This document shows, in pieces, positions 48,404 through 57,219 of a stretch of DNA of 58,471 nucleotides; the first letter of the stretch is position 1; each line of letters starts with the position of its first letter. The translations under genes were made by a program, and so were the position numbers. The notes under the pieces are model-generated. The model was given only the letters and a program-made list of their open reading frames with translations, did no database searches and had not been told where the DNA came from. Source of the stretch: an uncultured Prevotella sp. (lineage in GTDB: Bacteria > Bacteroidota > Bacteroidia > Bacteroidales > Bacteroidaceae); the NCBI GenBank assembly GCA_900315955.1, contig ONBC01000030.1, positions 1 through 58,471 on the forward strand, read 5' to 3'.

Positions 48404-48949
48404 TTACTCCACCAAATTTTTCCCAATCTTTTTACAAAAAAAATGCATTAAATAGACATTATCGTACTTATCGCCGTCAAAAAGCCAGTCTTTAAGCTCC
48501 GCATCACGTACGAAACCTACACTTTCAAACAGCCTGATACACCACGCATTGTCTACACTTACCAAGGCGAAGAGTTGATGAATATGAAGCACAGCATGAG
48601 CATAATTCATCAGCCGAAGCATAGCCGCCTTGCCATAGCCCTGCTCGCGATACTCATGCCTTACAACAATTCCTACTTCAGCACGCTGATGCTGAGGATT
48701 AAAATTGCAAAGGTCCAGGATGCCAATAAACGCCTGCTCCTGATTTGTTATGATAAGACGCAACTGCTTGTCAGTATAGATGTCACCTGTAGAATTAGCA
48801 ATATATTCATGTAAGGCAAAACGAGAGTAAGGCATATTCGTGTTGCCCACTTTCCAGATATCTCTGTCGTTCTCGATAACATACATGTAATCGAGATCCT
48901 CCGGCTCAACGGCCCTGAGAATGACTGAAGGTAATTGTTTGTCTACCAT
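48404..48949 (-). CDS. GNAT-family N-acetyltransferase (181 aa)
   Basis: Motif order of a GNAT acetyltransferase: N-terminal VILRAVEPEDLDYMYVIEND, the acetyl-CoA loop VRHEYREQGYGKAAM, then LFALVSVDNAWCIRLFESVGF. It resembles SpeG/RimJ-type enzymes, but the substrate (amine, amino sugar or protein) is unknown. It lies 4 bp after the GT2 gene and 15 bp before a tRNA-Asp gene. Confidence 0.88.
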   Translation of the reverse strand: MVDKQLPSVILRAVEPEDLDYMYVIENDRDIWKVGNTNMPYSRFALHEYIANSTGDIYTDKQLRLIITNQEQAFIGILDLCNFNPQHQRAEVGIVVRHEYREQGYGKAAMLRLMNYAHAVLHIHQLFALVSVDNAWCIRLFESVGFVRDAELKDWLFDGDKYDNVYLMHFFCKKIGKNLVE

Positions 48950-48953
48950 ATCA

Positions 48954-50147
48954 CTATTGTTCGTTTCCGTAAATAATTTCCTTATCCGTGATGATCATGT
49001 TCTCCTGAGGATAATAGACGGCCATCGACACTTTACCGGCAAAAAGATCGTGCATAGCCGTGAACATCTCCGAATAGGAGAAAACTGTTGAATCGAACAC
49101 CATATAAACTCGCTGCTCCTTATTCCATTCTTTCTTGTTGCCAAGCGACTGGGCGTTGGCATCATGAAACTCAGCCCAAAGCCCTTTCTCGGAGGTCAGA
49201 CGCTGACACTGTTTGATATGCTCAGGACGTACCTGAAAAACATAGTAAGCATCGGAATTGTTTTTATTGATGACTCCTATGCTCCGCTTTGCTTTCTTCA
49301 AGCCCACAGAGCACAACGCCATCCATGTCATACCGTTGACAGCTACACGCAGCAGCGGAAGCAGCGCCCGATAGAATCCTTTATAATGTTTGTAGCAAAA
49401 GATGAGCATGGCTCCGTAGAAGACATGCACATACCGAAAACTCGACTTCTGTGTCGACTCGCCTTTATAGTGAAGGATGCACAGAGGAAGATACCAGTTT
49501 TCCCATCCGCCTTTCAACAACCGATAGCTCAGGTCGATGTCCTCACCATACATAAAGAAGTCTTCGTCGAGCAAGCCTACAGCCTCCAACGCTTCACGCC
49601 GGAGGAGGAAGAAAGCGCCGCTCACAGTCTCTATCTTCGCAGGCTCATCCCACGGAAGCCATCCCATATAATAGCGGCCCAAACGATGATTTCTTGGAAA
49701 TCGGGAGCACAGCCCTGTGAACTTAAAGAGAGAGGTCATGGGAGTAGGCATGCCGCGCCTCGACTCTTTGGCATCCGTCCCGCTGCAAGTCATCATTCTC
49801 ACGCCGCATCCTCCTGCCTGAGGATGCTCATCCATAAACCGCAAAGCACGCAAGAACGTGTTTTCCGCAACTATCGTGTCAGGATTAAGAAGAAGAATAT
49901 ACTTACCGCAACTTTGTCGGATGGCACGGTTGTTACCCCGCGCAAAGCCTAAGTTATGATCGCTTTCAATAAACTTCACGTCTGGGAACAAAGGCCTTAA
50001 ATGCTCCACGGTACCATCATGGGAATGATTGTCAAAAACAATCACCTCAGCCTTAATACCCCCTATTGCTTTTTCTACAGAGGTAAGGCACTGCCAAAGG
50101 TAATCCTTGACATTATAACTTACTATGACGATTGAAAGCTGTATCAT
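48954..50147 (-). CDS. GT2-family glycosyltransferase (397 aa)
   Basis: A GT-A fold inverting transferase of the rhamnosyltransferase-like kind: LSIVIVSYNVKDYLWQCLTS, VIVFDNHSHDGTVEHL, FARGNNRAIRQSCGKYILLL with NPDT, and the acceptor-side GEDIDLSYRL. A hydrophobic segment near 270 may anchor it to the membrane. The last 110 or so residues (VINKNNSDAYYVFQVRPEH onwards) are not part of the usual GT2 domain and are unassigned. The gene overlaps the upstream membrane-protein gene by 4 bp. Confidence 0.88.
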   Translation of the reverse strand: MIQLSIVIVSYNVKDYLWQCLTSVEKAIGGIKAEVIVFDNHSHDGTVEHLRPLFPDVKFIESDHNLGFARGNNRAIRQSCGKYILLLNPDTIVAENTFLRALRFMDEHPQAGGCGVRMMTCSGTDAKESRRGMPTPMTSLFKFTGLCSRFPRNHRLGRYYMGWLPWDEPAKIETVSGAFFLLRREALEAVGLLDEDFFMYGEDIDLSYRLLKGGWENWYLPLCILHYKGESTQKSSFRYVHVFYGAMLIFCYKHYKGFYRALLPLLRVAVNGMTWMALCSVGLKKAKRSIGVINKNNSDAYYVFQVRPEHIKQCQRLTSEKGLWAEFHDANAQSLGNKKEWNKEQRVYMVFDSTVFSYSEMFTAMHDLFAGKVSMAVYYPQENMIITDKEIIYGNEQ

Positions 50148-50596
50148 TTCTTATCATCCTCGACGTTCTCCACGGTTGTCCCTGCCGTCTCCTGATCGCA
50201 TCTTGTCTTAGAAGGGTAAATAAAACACAGGCTCAGCAGTCCGATGATTCCCATATACCCGAAAGCTACATTCATAAACTGATAGTAAAGCCAGCAATTG
50301 ACAAGCATCGGCAAAGTGAGCATCAGCATCCGCACACTCCCCCACTTCCGAAGCGACTCCCATGAAGATTGAACAGAGCGCTTCACGCCGTGGAACTTGA
50401 ATAAGCGAAGCGAAAGCGGGATCAGGCATATCGTGACAAGCTCCATAACGATGGCTGCGTAATATTCGTCCATCTTATTCTCGTGCCAATTCCCGGAAAG
50501 CAACAGGTCGTTTTCGTATAATATAATGATGCAGAGACAAATAAGAACTGGAATCCAGAACTCAAGTAAAAGCAGTCTACGCAAATTATGATTCAT
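50144..50596 (-). CDS. Small multi-pass membrane protein (150 aa)
   Basis: Four likely membrane helices (about 8-27, 47-64, 88-106 and 112-128), charged loops and a polar C-terminus (TVENVEDDKK). Family not recognised. It lies 5 bp past recR and overlaps the glycosyltransferase gene, so it is co-transcribed with both. It may support the GT2 enzyme at the membrane. Confidence 0.7.
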   Translation of the reverse strand: MNHNLRRLLLLEFWIPVLICLCIIILYENDLLLSGNWHENKMDEYYAAIVMELVTICLIPLSLRLFKFHGVKRSVQSSWESLRKWGSVRMLMLTLPMLVNCWLYYQFMNVAFGYMGIIGLLSLCFIYPSKTRCDQETAGTTVENVEDDKK

Positions 50597-50601
50597 TTTT
50601 T

Positions 50602-51210
50602 TTAGCCTTTTATCGGTGTGCGGTTGACGATAGACCGGCCCAACGTCACCTCATCTGTATATTCAAGTTCGTTGCCCACACTGATCCCTCGTGCTATGAC
50701 CGTTTGCTTGACATGATAGGGCTGAAGTTGTCGCGAGATATAGAAGTTAGTCGTATCCCCCTCCATTGTTGAGCTTAAGGCAAGAATCACCTCATTGATT
50801 CCGCCTGCGGCCACCCGCTGCACAAGGGAGTCGATCTCCAAGTCACCCGGTCCGATACCATCCATCGGTGATATGATGCCTCCCAAGACATGATACAGTC
50901 CATGGTAAGCCTGCGTATTCTCAATAGCCATCACATCCTGCACATTCTCCACGACACAGATCGTCGTGCGGTCACGGCGCTCATCGGCACAAATAGGACA
51001 GATGTCCGTATCGCTGATATTATGGCATATCTTGCAATGCTTGATGTCGTGCCGCATCTTGACGATAGCGTCAGCAAACGAATCTACAGATGCCACGGGT
51101 TGCCGGAGCAAATGAAGAGCCAGACGCAGAGCCGTCTTAGGCCCTACCCCTGGCAGTTTTCCTAATTCATCCGTAGCACGGCTCAGCAGCACAGAAGGGT
51201 ACTGCTCCAT
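50602..51210 (-). CDS. recR: Recombination protein RecR
   Basis: Works with RecO and RecF to load RecA at gaps. The helix-hairpin-helix ([20 protein letters not shown]), the zinc finger [16 protein letters not shown] and the Toprim segment ([28 protein letters not shown]) are all present. The length of 202 aa is normal. Its ATG shares one base with the stop (TGATG) of the outer-membrane protein gene upstream, indicating coupled translation. Confidence 0.96.
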   Translation of the reverse strand: MEQYPSVLLSRATDELGKLPGVGPKTALRLALHLLRQPVASVDSFADAIVKMRHDIKHCKICHNISDTDICPICADERRDRTTICVVENVQDVMAIENTQAYHGLYHVLGGIISPMDGIGPGDLEIDSLVQRVAAGGINEVILALSSTMEGDTTNFYISRQLQPYHVKQTVIARGISVGNELEYTDEVTLGRSIVNRTPIKG

Positions 51211-51704
51211 CAGTCGTTGCCCAAATAGATACCAAAGCCAATACGAAGGCCGATCGTGGAATAATCGGAGTGCTTCTTGAAACTCTGCTGATAATAGACA
51301 GCCGGCTCAATCGTTATCGTACGGCTGAGGAAGAAAGCATAACCCACTTCTATTCCCGGCATGAAATCGTTGTAGCTGCTGTTGGCATGCACATATTTCA
51401 CGTTTGCCCCTAAGAAGATGCCGTTCTGCGTGATGTAATAACGGCCCCCGACACCAGCGTTAAACGAGTTGTCCAGTTCCTTGCCCGGATGATCGAAGCC
51501 CGCCTGCCCATAAACAAGCAGGTTGTCAGCGAGGAAGCGGCCCGCCATAGCATTCACTCCAAACTGAGTCTCCTGCGAACCGTTATAACTGAGATTAAGC
51601 CCCGAAAGAGAGGCTCCTATATAATTCTTACCCTCTTCAAACTGTGCACTTGCCGTCAGTGTAGCAAGGAGGGCGATTGCCAAAGTTAAAATCTTTTTCT
51701 TCAT
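51210..51704 (-). CDS. Outer-membrane beta-barrel protein (164 aa)
   Basis: A signal peptide ([20 protein letters not shown]) precedes an eight-stranded-type barrel: [63 protein letters not shown] at the end. Function unknown. It is translationally coupled to recR, an unusual pairing that recurs in Bacteroidales gene orders only as chance neighbours as far as I can tell. Confidence 0.8.
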   Translation of the reverse strand: MKKKILTLAIALLATLTASAQFEEGKNYIGASLSGLNLSYNGSQETQFGVNAMAGRFLADNLLVYGQAGFDHPGKELDNSFNAGVGGRYYITQNGIFLGANVKYVHANSSYNDFMPGIEVGYAFFLSRTITIEPAVYYQQSFKKHSDYSTIGLRIGFGIYLGND

Positions 51705-51731
51705 AGCTACTTAATGAAAAATGAATTGAAA

Positions 51732-53240
51732 TTATTTGTATGCCCTGCGATACCACCACAGGAACCAGACACATGCGATAATCAGTGAAACAACTGATCC
51801 GCCATAGCTCACGGTAGTATTCAATCCCAGCGCCATCGGTGAGACGAGGAGGAACGTAGCGCACACCACCGTCATGAAGAGCGCAGGAACCAACGTGATA
51901 ATGAAGGGCTTCTTTTGCTGAACAAGATAAACCGTGATGGTCCACAACGTGAAGACGGCGAGCGTCTGGTTAGACCATCCGAACCACTGCCAGATCGTGT
52001 TGAATCCATCGGGGTTCTCCATCTGCCATACAAGCAGTGCGATAGCAGCAGCAAACATCGGGATGGCTACCAACAAACGCTTTTGTACGCCTTTCTGACT
52101 GAGGTGCAAGGCATCGGCAATGATCAGGCGAGCCGAACGGAAAGCGGTATCACCGCTCGTAATAGGAGCCGCCACCACACCGAAGATAGCCAATACGCCA
52201 CCGAAGAATCCAAGCCAACCTGTGCATACTTTCTCCACGACATTGGGTGCGGTAAAATACTGGATAAGGTTCTTGCCGCCGTCAGTCTGAGCCAAAAACG
52301 CATTGATGCCGTTCGCGTCCACTACCTGACGCCAGCCACCATAATAGAAGAAATAGATGGAGACCGTAGCCCAGATCAGAGCCACGATACCCTCGGTGAT
52401 CATGGCACCATAGAACACGGGGCGACCAAGCTTCTCACTGCCTAAGCAACGCGCCATCAACGGGCTCTGCGTGCCATGGAAGCCACTGATGGCTCCACAG
52501 GCGATTGTCAGGAACAGGCAGGGGAAGAGCGGGTTCTTGGCCATATACGAATCAGTGCCGAGCAGTGACTGCGGTTTGTTGAGGTTGCTTGCATCGAGAT
52601 TACTCCAGAGTTCCGGCAGTGCAGGCTGCTTAACATAGAGACAGGCCATCAATGCCACAGCCATGAAGAGCATGGCGAAAGCAAAGATAGGATAGATCTT
52701 TCCAATGATCTTATCTATAGGAAGGAGCGTAGCCAATACGTAATAAGCGAAGATCGCGCACACCCATCCGATGGTTGACCATCCAAAATCCTTCAGCACC
52801 AAAGCAGGACTGTAGACAAACACGACACCCACCATCATCAGCAGGAAGACGGAGAAGACAAGCATCACCGCCTTCGTACGGTTGCCAAGGTATGTACCGA
52901 CGAGTTCCGGCAGATTGGCACCATTGTGGCGCACAGAGAGCATGCCTGAGAAATAATCGTGAACAGCGCCGGCGAAGATACAGCCGAAGATAATCCACAG
53001 ATAAGCCACCGGGCCATACCACGCTCCCATGATAGCACCGAAGATCGGTCCCGTGCCGGCGATATTAAGAAACTGTATCATAAACACTTTCCACGTCGGC
53101 AAGACAATATAATCCACTCCATCAGCATTCGCCACAGCAGGAGTAGGACGGTCATCGGGGTGAAAAACATGCTCCACGAACTTGCCGTAGAGTATGTAGC
53201 CTAAAATTAAAGCCACAAGGGCTATTGTAAAAGAAATCAT
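51732..53240 (-). CDS. Carbon starvation protein CstA family transporter (502 aa)
   Basis: A many-helix membrane protein. Family motifs are ILYGKFVEHVF, GPIFGAIMGAWYGPVAYLWI, FAGAVHDYFSGMLSVRHNGA and ITSGDTAFRSARLIIAD. CstA proteins take up peptides or pyruvate. This is the shorter form (about 500 aa, against about 700 in E. coli). It lies 3 bp past dapA and 27 bp before the barrel protein gene. Confidence 0.92.
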   Translation of the reverse strand: MISFTIALVALILGYILYGKFVEHVFHPDDRPTPAVANADGVDYIVLPTWKVFMIQFLNIAGTGPIFGAIMGAWYGPVAYLWIIFGCIFAGAVHDYFSGMLSVRHNGANLPELVGTYLGNRTKAVMLVFSVFLLMMVGVVFVYSPALVLKDFGWSTIGWVCAIFAYYVLATLLPIDKIIGKIYPIFAFAMLFMAVALMACLYVKQPALPELWSNLDASNLNKPQSLLGTDSYMAKNPLFPCLFLTIACGAISGFHGTQSPLMARCLGSEKLGRPVFYGAMITEGIVALIWATVSIYFFYYGGWRQVVDANGINAFLAQTDGGKNLIQYFTAPNVVEKVCTGWLGFFGGVLAIFGVVAAPITSGDTAFRSARLIIADALHLSQKGVQKRLLVAIPMFAAAIALLVWQMENPDGFNTIWQWFGWSNQTLAVFTLWTITVYLVQQKKPFIITLVPALFMTVVCATFLLVSPMALGLNTTVSYGGSVVSLIIACVWFLWWYRRAYK

Positions 53241-53243
53241 TTT

Positions 53244-54131
53244 TTAGAACCTCAATTCTTTTAAGATATCTGCCATTTTCTGCTTCGTCTCAATCTTTGT
53301 AGGAACGAGCGGCAGGCGCAGCACGTTCTCAATGAAGCCCATATCGTTAAGCAACGCCTTCACGCCAGCAGGGTTGCCGTCAACAAACAGCAGCTTGTAG
53401 AGTTCTGTGAACATATGATGAATCTTACGGGCGGCCTCATACTCACCATTAAACTCCAGACGGATCATACGTGAGAACTCCTTCGGCAGCGCGTTGCCGA
53501 TAACGGAGATGACACCTACCGCTCCACTGGCAATCATCGAGAACGTAAGCGCGTCATCGCCACTGATCACCTCAAAGTTGCGCGGTTTGTTCTTCAGAAT
53601 CTCATCGATCTGTTCCAGACTGCCCGATGCTTCCTTGATACCCACGATATTGGGGAAGTCGGTAGCAAGACGTACCGTCGTCGTGGCTTTCATGTTGACA
53701 CCCGTACGTCCCGGCACATTATACATCACGACAGGCAGCGGAGCCTCCTCGGCGATGGCCTTGAAATGCTGATAGAGACCCTCTTGCGAAGGCTTGTTGT
53801 AGAACGGGCAGATACTCAGAATGCCGTCGATACCATCCCAGTTGGTCGACTTCATTTCCTCGATCACGGCACGTGTGTTGTTGCCACCACAATATTTGAG
53901 CAATGGCACACGTCCTTTGTTGACCTCCTTGATCACCTCCGTAATCTTGTCTTTCTCCTCACGCGTAAGACACGGAGCCTCAGCTGTAGTAGCGAGAATA
54001 CACAAGAAATCAGCATTATTGTTGATCTGGTAATCTACCAGCCTTGCGAGCGCTTTGTAGTCAACCTCGCCTTCCTGCGTGAAAGGTGTAATGAGGGCGA
54101 TGCCCAATCCTCTGAAAATATTTTGTGCCAT
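53244..54131 (-). CDS. dapA: 4-hydroxy-tetrahydrodipicolinate synthase
   Basis: Condenses pyruvate and aspartate semialdehyde in lysine and diaminopimelate synthesis. The Schiff-base lysine is in NIVGIKEASGSL, the tyrosine in VVMYNVPGRTGVNM, and the GTTAE-like start is ATTAEAPCLTREE. The length of 295 aa is normal. First gene of a minus-strand run that continues through cstA, the barrel protein, recR and the glycosyltransferase to the GNAT gene, with a good promoter at 54181-54210. Confidence 0.95.
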   Translation of the reverse strand: MAQNIFRGLGIALITPFTQEGEVDYKALARLVDYQINNNADFLCILATTAEAPCLTREEKDKITEVIKEVNKGRVPLLKYCGGNNTRAVIEEMKSTNWDGIDGILSICPFYNKPSQEGLYQHFKAIAEEAPLPVVMYNVPGRTGVNMKATTTVRLATDFPNIVGIKEASGSLEQIDEILKNKPRNFEVISGDDALTFSMIASGAVGVISVIGNALPKEFSRMIRLEFNGEYEAARKIHHMFTELYKLLFVDGNPAGVKALLNDMGFIENVLRLPLVPTKIETKQKMADILKELRF

Positions 54132-54180
54132 ATATATAAAATGTATAAGCGTTTTGACGCGTCCAACGTCTGTTTTGATG

Positions 54181-54210
54181 CAAAGTTAATCGTTTTGTTT
54201 CTAATATCAA
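54181..54210 (-). promoter_or_regulatory. Promoter of the dapA run
   Basis: On the minus strand TTG (54210-54208), 19-bp spacer, TAACTTTG (54188-54181). The start codon is about 50 bp downstream. No intrinsic terminator is seen between dapA and the tRNA terminator at 48.2 kb. Confidence 0.7.
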
Positions 54211-54220
54211 AAGAAAATTG

Positions 54221-55135
54221 TTATTTACTTCCGATAAATAATAAAACCATTGACAAGAGTACCAGAATTAAGTCGAAGGCCTTGGCACGCAGATTTTTTT
54301 CATGGAAGAAAGCAGCGCCGAAGAGGAAGCTGACTATCACGCTGCTTCGCCGGATCATCGACACGATAGAGATCATCGCACCGGGAAGACTCAGCGCGTA
54401 GAAGTAAAGGAAGTCGGCAGCAGAAAGGAAAACACTGATACCAAGGATGGCCCAACTCCAGTGAAACAAATCTTTCCTGCGCCGTGGGAACCAAATGATG
54501 AGAAGCATAGCCAACATCAGAAAAGCCTGATAGACATTGTACCACGACTGAACGGCCATTCGGTCGAGGCCCACTCCCCCATCAGCCGGCGATGCCATGA
54601 GATATTTATCATAAAGGCCGCTGACAGCCCCTAAGACAGCCGCAAGGACAATGCAGCCGATCCATTTGTTATGACTGAAGTTGATGCCCTCACGTTTCCC
54701 CGAATGGCTGAGCATGAAAAAAGATATGGCGGCTACCGCCACACCTGCCCACTGCCAGGCATTAAGGCGCTCGCCAAAGACCAACAGAGCACCAACGAGC
54801 ACCATCACAGGGCGCGTGGCGTTGATAGGACCTACGATCGTCAGCGGCAAATGCTTCATACCGATATAACTCGCCAACCACGAAGAGAGCACGATCAGGC
54901 TCTTCAAAATGATATAGCGGTGCATCTCCCAGCCACCCGAGCCCACATGAAAAGTGGAGCCTGCAGGAAGTGTCCCCGTAGCTGAAAGGATAATCAAAGG
55001 CAAAAAGATGAGCGAGCAAAAAACCGTATTAAGAAACAATACCGGAATAACAGTGTTACCCTGAAGCGCTTTCTTCTTGAACGAATCGTAAAAGCCTAAG
55101 AGCGCTGCTGACATGAAGGCCAAAAACAACCACAT
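54221..55135 (-). CDS. EamA/DMT-family transporter (304 aa)
   Basis: Ten predicted membrane helices in two five-helix repeats, as in the drug/metabolite transporter superfamily. The start is WLFLAFMSAALLGFYDSFKK, mid-protein LTIVGPINATRPVMVLVGAL ends the first EamA repeat, and SLPGAMISIVSMIRRSSVIV the second. Substrate unknown. It ends just before the dapA promoter; its own 5' region contains the palindrome and 22-bp array at 55180-55358. Confidence 0.88.
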   Translation of the reverse strand: MWLFLAFMSAALLGFYDSFKKKALQGNTVIPVLFLNTVFCSLIFLPLIILSATGTLPAGSTFHVGSGGWEMHRYIILKSLIVLSSWLASYIGMKHLPLTIVGPINATRPVMVLVGALLVFGERLNAWQWAGVAVAAISFFMLSHSGKREGINFSHNKWIGCIVLAAVLGAVSGLYDKYLMASPADGGVGLDRMAVQSWYNVYQAFLMLAMLLIIWFPRRRKDLFHWSWAILGISVFLSAADFLYFYALSLPGAMISIVSMIRRSSVIVSFLFGAAFFHEKNLRAKAFDLILVLLSMVLLFIGSK

Positions 55136-55179
55136 AAAACAGAAACAATAGCGAGATTAAAACTCTCTTAAACCGTTTT

Positions 55180-55209
55180 GCGATCGCGTGACGACCGTCA
55201 CGCAATCGC
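55180..55209. repeat. 14-bp palindrome next to array L4
   Basis: Arms 55180-55193 (GCGATCGCGTGACG) and 55196-55209 are inverted repeats with one mismatch and a 2-bp centre. Each arm contains CGTGAC/GTCACG, the same six bases that open the units of the adjacent array. Confidence 0.8.
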
Positions 55210-55222
55210 AACCACCACGGGG

Positions 55223-55358
55223 TCGATTGATCCTTTCACATACGTGTCACGATCCTGTCACAGATGTGTCACGATCCTGTCACAGAGACGTGTCACGATC
55301 CTTTCACAGACGTGTCACGATCGTTACACAGACGTGTCACGATCGTTACGCAGACGTG
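55223..55358. repeat. Array L4: about six 22-bp direct repeats
   Basis: TGTCACGATC occurs at 55245, 55267, 55291, 55313 and 55335 (spacings 22, 24, 22, 22), with a decayed unit before (55223) and after (55357). The unit reads GTGTCACGATCCTG then TCACAGAC or similar, and shares its first 14 bases and its period with array L3 read on the minus strand. It lies in the 234-bp gap upstream of the EamA gene and downstream of the DUF3127 gene. Confidence 0.9.
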
Positions 55359-55369
55359 AAAAGACGACC

Positions 55370-55852
55370 TTAGAACGGCAGGTCGTCAGAACTATCGGAA
55401 CCACCGTCGCCCCCAAGCGGATCTTGTGATCCTTGGGGCTGCCCGGAAACTGCGCTTGGTGCTGCACCAAGTGCAGAACCTGCGCCGGATGCGGGAGTTA
55501 CGGGAGCTCCACCGAGCTGAGTTGTGACCTGAGCAGGCTGAGCGCCTGTGTTCACGGCATTAGGATCGATGTGATCGCACTGATAGCAGTTGATATCATT
55601 GAAATAGCGATCCTGCCAAGGACGGGCATTGATGTCAAGCCATACATGCACCGTGTCGCCCTGATGAATGTTCATCTGCTGCAAACGGTCAGCACCGAAG
55701 ATACGGAAAAGGCAGGTGCGAGGATACTGATCCTTGGTCTGAATGACAAACTCCTGCGACTTCCACGCATTACCCGTGCGCTGAGAGACTCCCTCTTTGG
55801 CGGGATATTCCTTAATAATCACTCCTTCCACTTCTATTCCTTGTAAAGCCAT
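55370..55852 (-). CDS. DUF3127 OB-fold protein with an SSB-like acidic tip (160 aa)
   Basis: Residues 1-97 match DUF3127, a predicted OB fold: EVEGVIIKEYPAKEGVSQRT, GNAWKSQEFVIQTKDQYPRT, MNIHQGDTVHVWLDINARPW and FNDINCYQCDHID. A flexible Gly/Ala/Pro/Gln linker follows (about 98-145) and the protein ends DSSDDLPF. The layout (OB fold, disordered linker, acidic tip ending in Pro-Phe) is that of bacterial SSB, whose tip ends DDDIPF and recruits repair and replication proteins. DNA binding and partner recruitment are inferred. It is divergent from dnaN, 228 bp away. Confidence 0.85.
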   Translation of the reverse strand: MALQGIEVEGVIIKEYPAKEGVSQRTGNAWKSQEFVIQTKDQYPRTCLFRIFGADRLQQMNIHQGDTVHVWLDINARPWQDRYFNDINCYQCDHIDPNAVNTGAQPAQVTTQLGGAPVTPASGAGSALGAAPSAVSGQPQGSQDPLGGDGGSDSSDDLPF

Positions 55853-56006
55853 AGTATTGTTTTATTTATGAATGAACAATTTCGTTAGATGATTAATATT
55901 ATGCGAAATTAAGGAAAAAATCAGTCACAGCAAAGCTTTTGAGCAATTAAAAATAGAAAAAACGAAAAATTATCTTCTCAACGCTACCGTTTAGTGGAAT
56001 AATTCG

Positions 56007-56014
56007 TATCTTTG
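56007..56014 (+). promoter_or_regulatory. Candidate -7 box of dnaN
   Basis: TATCTTTG, about 66 bp before the dnaN start codon. The upstream -33 position (near 55987) reads CGTTTAG, a partial match. The rest of the 228-bp divergent gap is AT-rich with no gene. Confidence 0.5.
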
Positions 56015-56080
56015 TACGACAATATTACATTATATTTTTAAAGAGTATTTGATCCGACACAATATAAAACTAAAGATACG

Positions 56081-57205
56081 ATGAGATTCACACTTTCCAG
56101 CACGGCCTTGAGCAGCCGTTTGCAGACCCTTGCGAAGGTCATCAACAGTAAGAACTCGCTTGCCATCCTTGAGAGTTTCCTCTTCCGGGTACACGACGGC
56201 AAGGTCACGATTACCGCCTCCGACAGCGAGAACCGCATGACGATGGAGCTTCCGCTCGACGAGAGCGACACCGACGGCGAGTTCGCCATTCCTAACCGTA
56301 CAATCCTCGACGCTGTCAAGGAGCTCCCCGAGCAGCCCCTGACCTTCGAAGTCAACCCCGAGACGTATGAGGTTGCCATCGAATATCAGAATGGCCGTTA
56401 CAACTTCTCGGCTCAAAACGCGGAGGAATATCCTCAGAAAGCACCTATTGCCGACGATGCCAAGACGATCACCATCAGTGCCAAAGTGCTTTGCGACAAT
56501 ATTGCACGCACGATCTTTGCTACGGACAACAACGAGATTCGCCCCGTGATGAACGGTATCTATTTCGACCTTCTCCCCGATTGCCTGGCTTTCGTGGCAT
56601 CCGACGGTCATAAGCTCGTGCGTTGCCGCTACACGGCCATCAAGAGCGAGGAGCATGCTTCGTTCATCCTTCCCAAAAAGCCCGCCATGCTTCTGCGCAC
56701 CGTGCTCGACAAAAGCGAGGACGACGTAACGATCAAGTTCAGCACCGGCTCAGCGGAGTTCTACTTCCCCAACGGCACCCTTTCAAGCACGCTCATCGAA
56801 GGGGCGTTCCCCAACTACAACTCAGCGATCCCAACAGACAACACCAACGAGCTCATCATCGACCGAAAGGCCTTGCTCGGTGCCATACGCCGTGTACTGC
56901 CGTTCGCAAGCATGAGTTCTCAGCTCATCCGCTTCCGTCTCGACAGCGGCAGTCTGGAACTGACCTCTGAGGATCTCGACTTCGCCACAAGCGCTAAAGA
57001 GGACATCGTATGCTCCTACAGCGGCACACCCCTGCAGATCGGGTTCCGCGGCGACTTCTTCTCTGAAATTCTCAACAGCATCACGACCGACGACATCAAG
57101 ATGCTGTTAGGCGATCCGAGCCGTGCAGGAATTATCCTGCCTACAGAGCAACCTGAGAACGAGGATATTCTGATGTTGATCATGCCGCTGCTTTTGAGTG
57201 AGTAA
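56081..57205 (+). CDS. dnaN: DNA polymerase III beta clamp
   Basis: The ring-shaped sliding clamp that tethers DNA polymerases. Three repeated domains are present. It starts MRFTLSSTALSSRLQTLAKV, domain 1 has NSLAILESFLFRVHDGKVT, domain 2 NIARTIFATDNNEIRPVMNG and FVASDGHKLVRCRY, domain 3 SSQLIRFRLDSGSLELTSED. The end is LMIMPLLLSE, carrying the usual M-P-(M/L) C-terminal motif for clamp-binding peptides. The length of 374 aa is normal. It is followed after 14 bp by an exonuclease gene. Confidence 0.97.
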   Translation: MRFTLSSTALSSRLQTLAKVINSKNSLAILESFLFRVHDGKVTITASDSENRMTMELPLDESDTDGEFAIPNRTILDAVKELPEQPLTFEVNPETYEVAIEYQNGRYNFSAQNAEEYPQKAPIADDAKTITISAKVLCDNIARTIFATDNNEIRPVMNGIYFDLLPDCLAFVASDGHKLVRCRYTAIKSEEHASFILPKKPAMLLRTVLDKSEDDVTIKFSTGSAEFYFPNGTLSSTLIEGAFPNYNSAIPTDNTNELIIDRKALLGAIRRVLPFASMSSQLIRFRLDSGSLELTSEDLDFATSAKEDIVCSYSGTPLQIGFRGDFFSEILNSITTDDIKMLLGDPSRAGIILPTEQPENEDILMLIMPLLLSE

Positions 57206-57219
57206 AGGATAAACAGATC

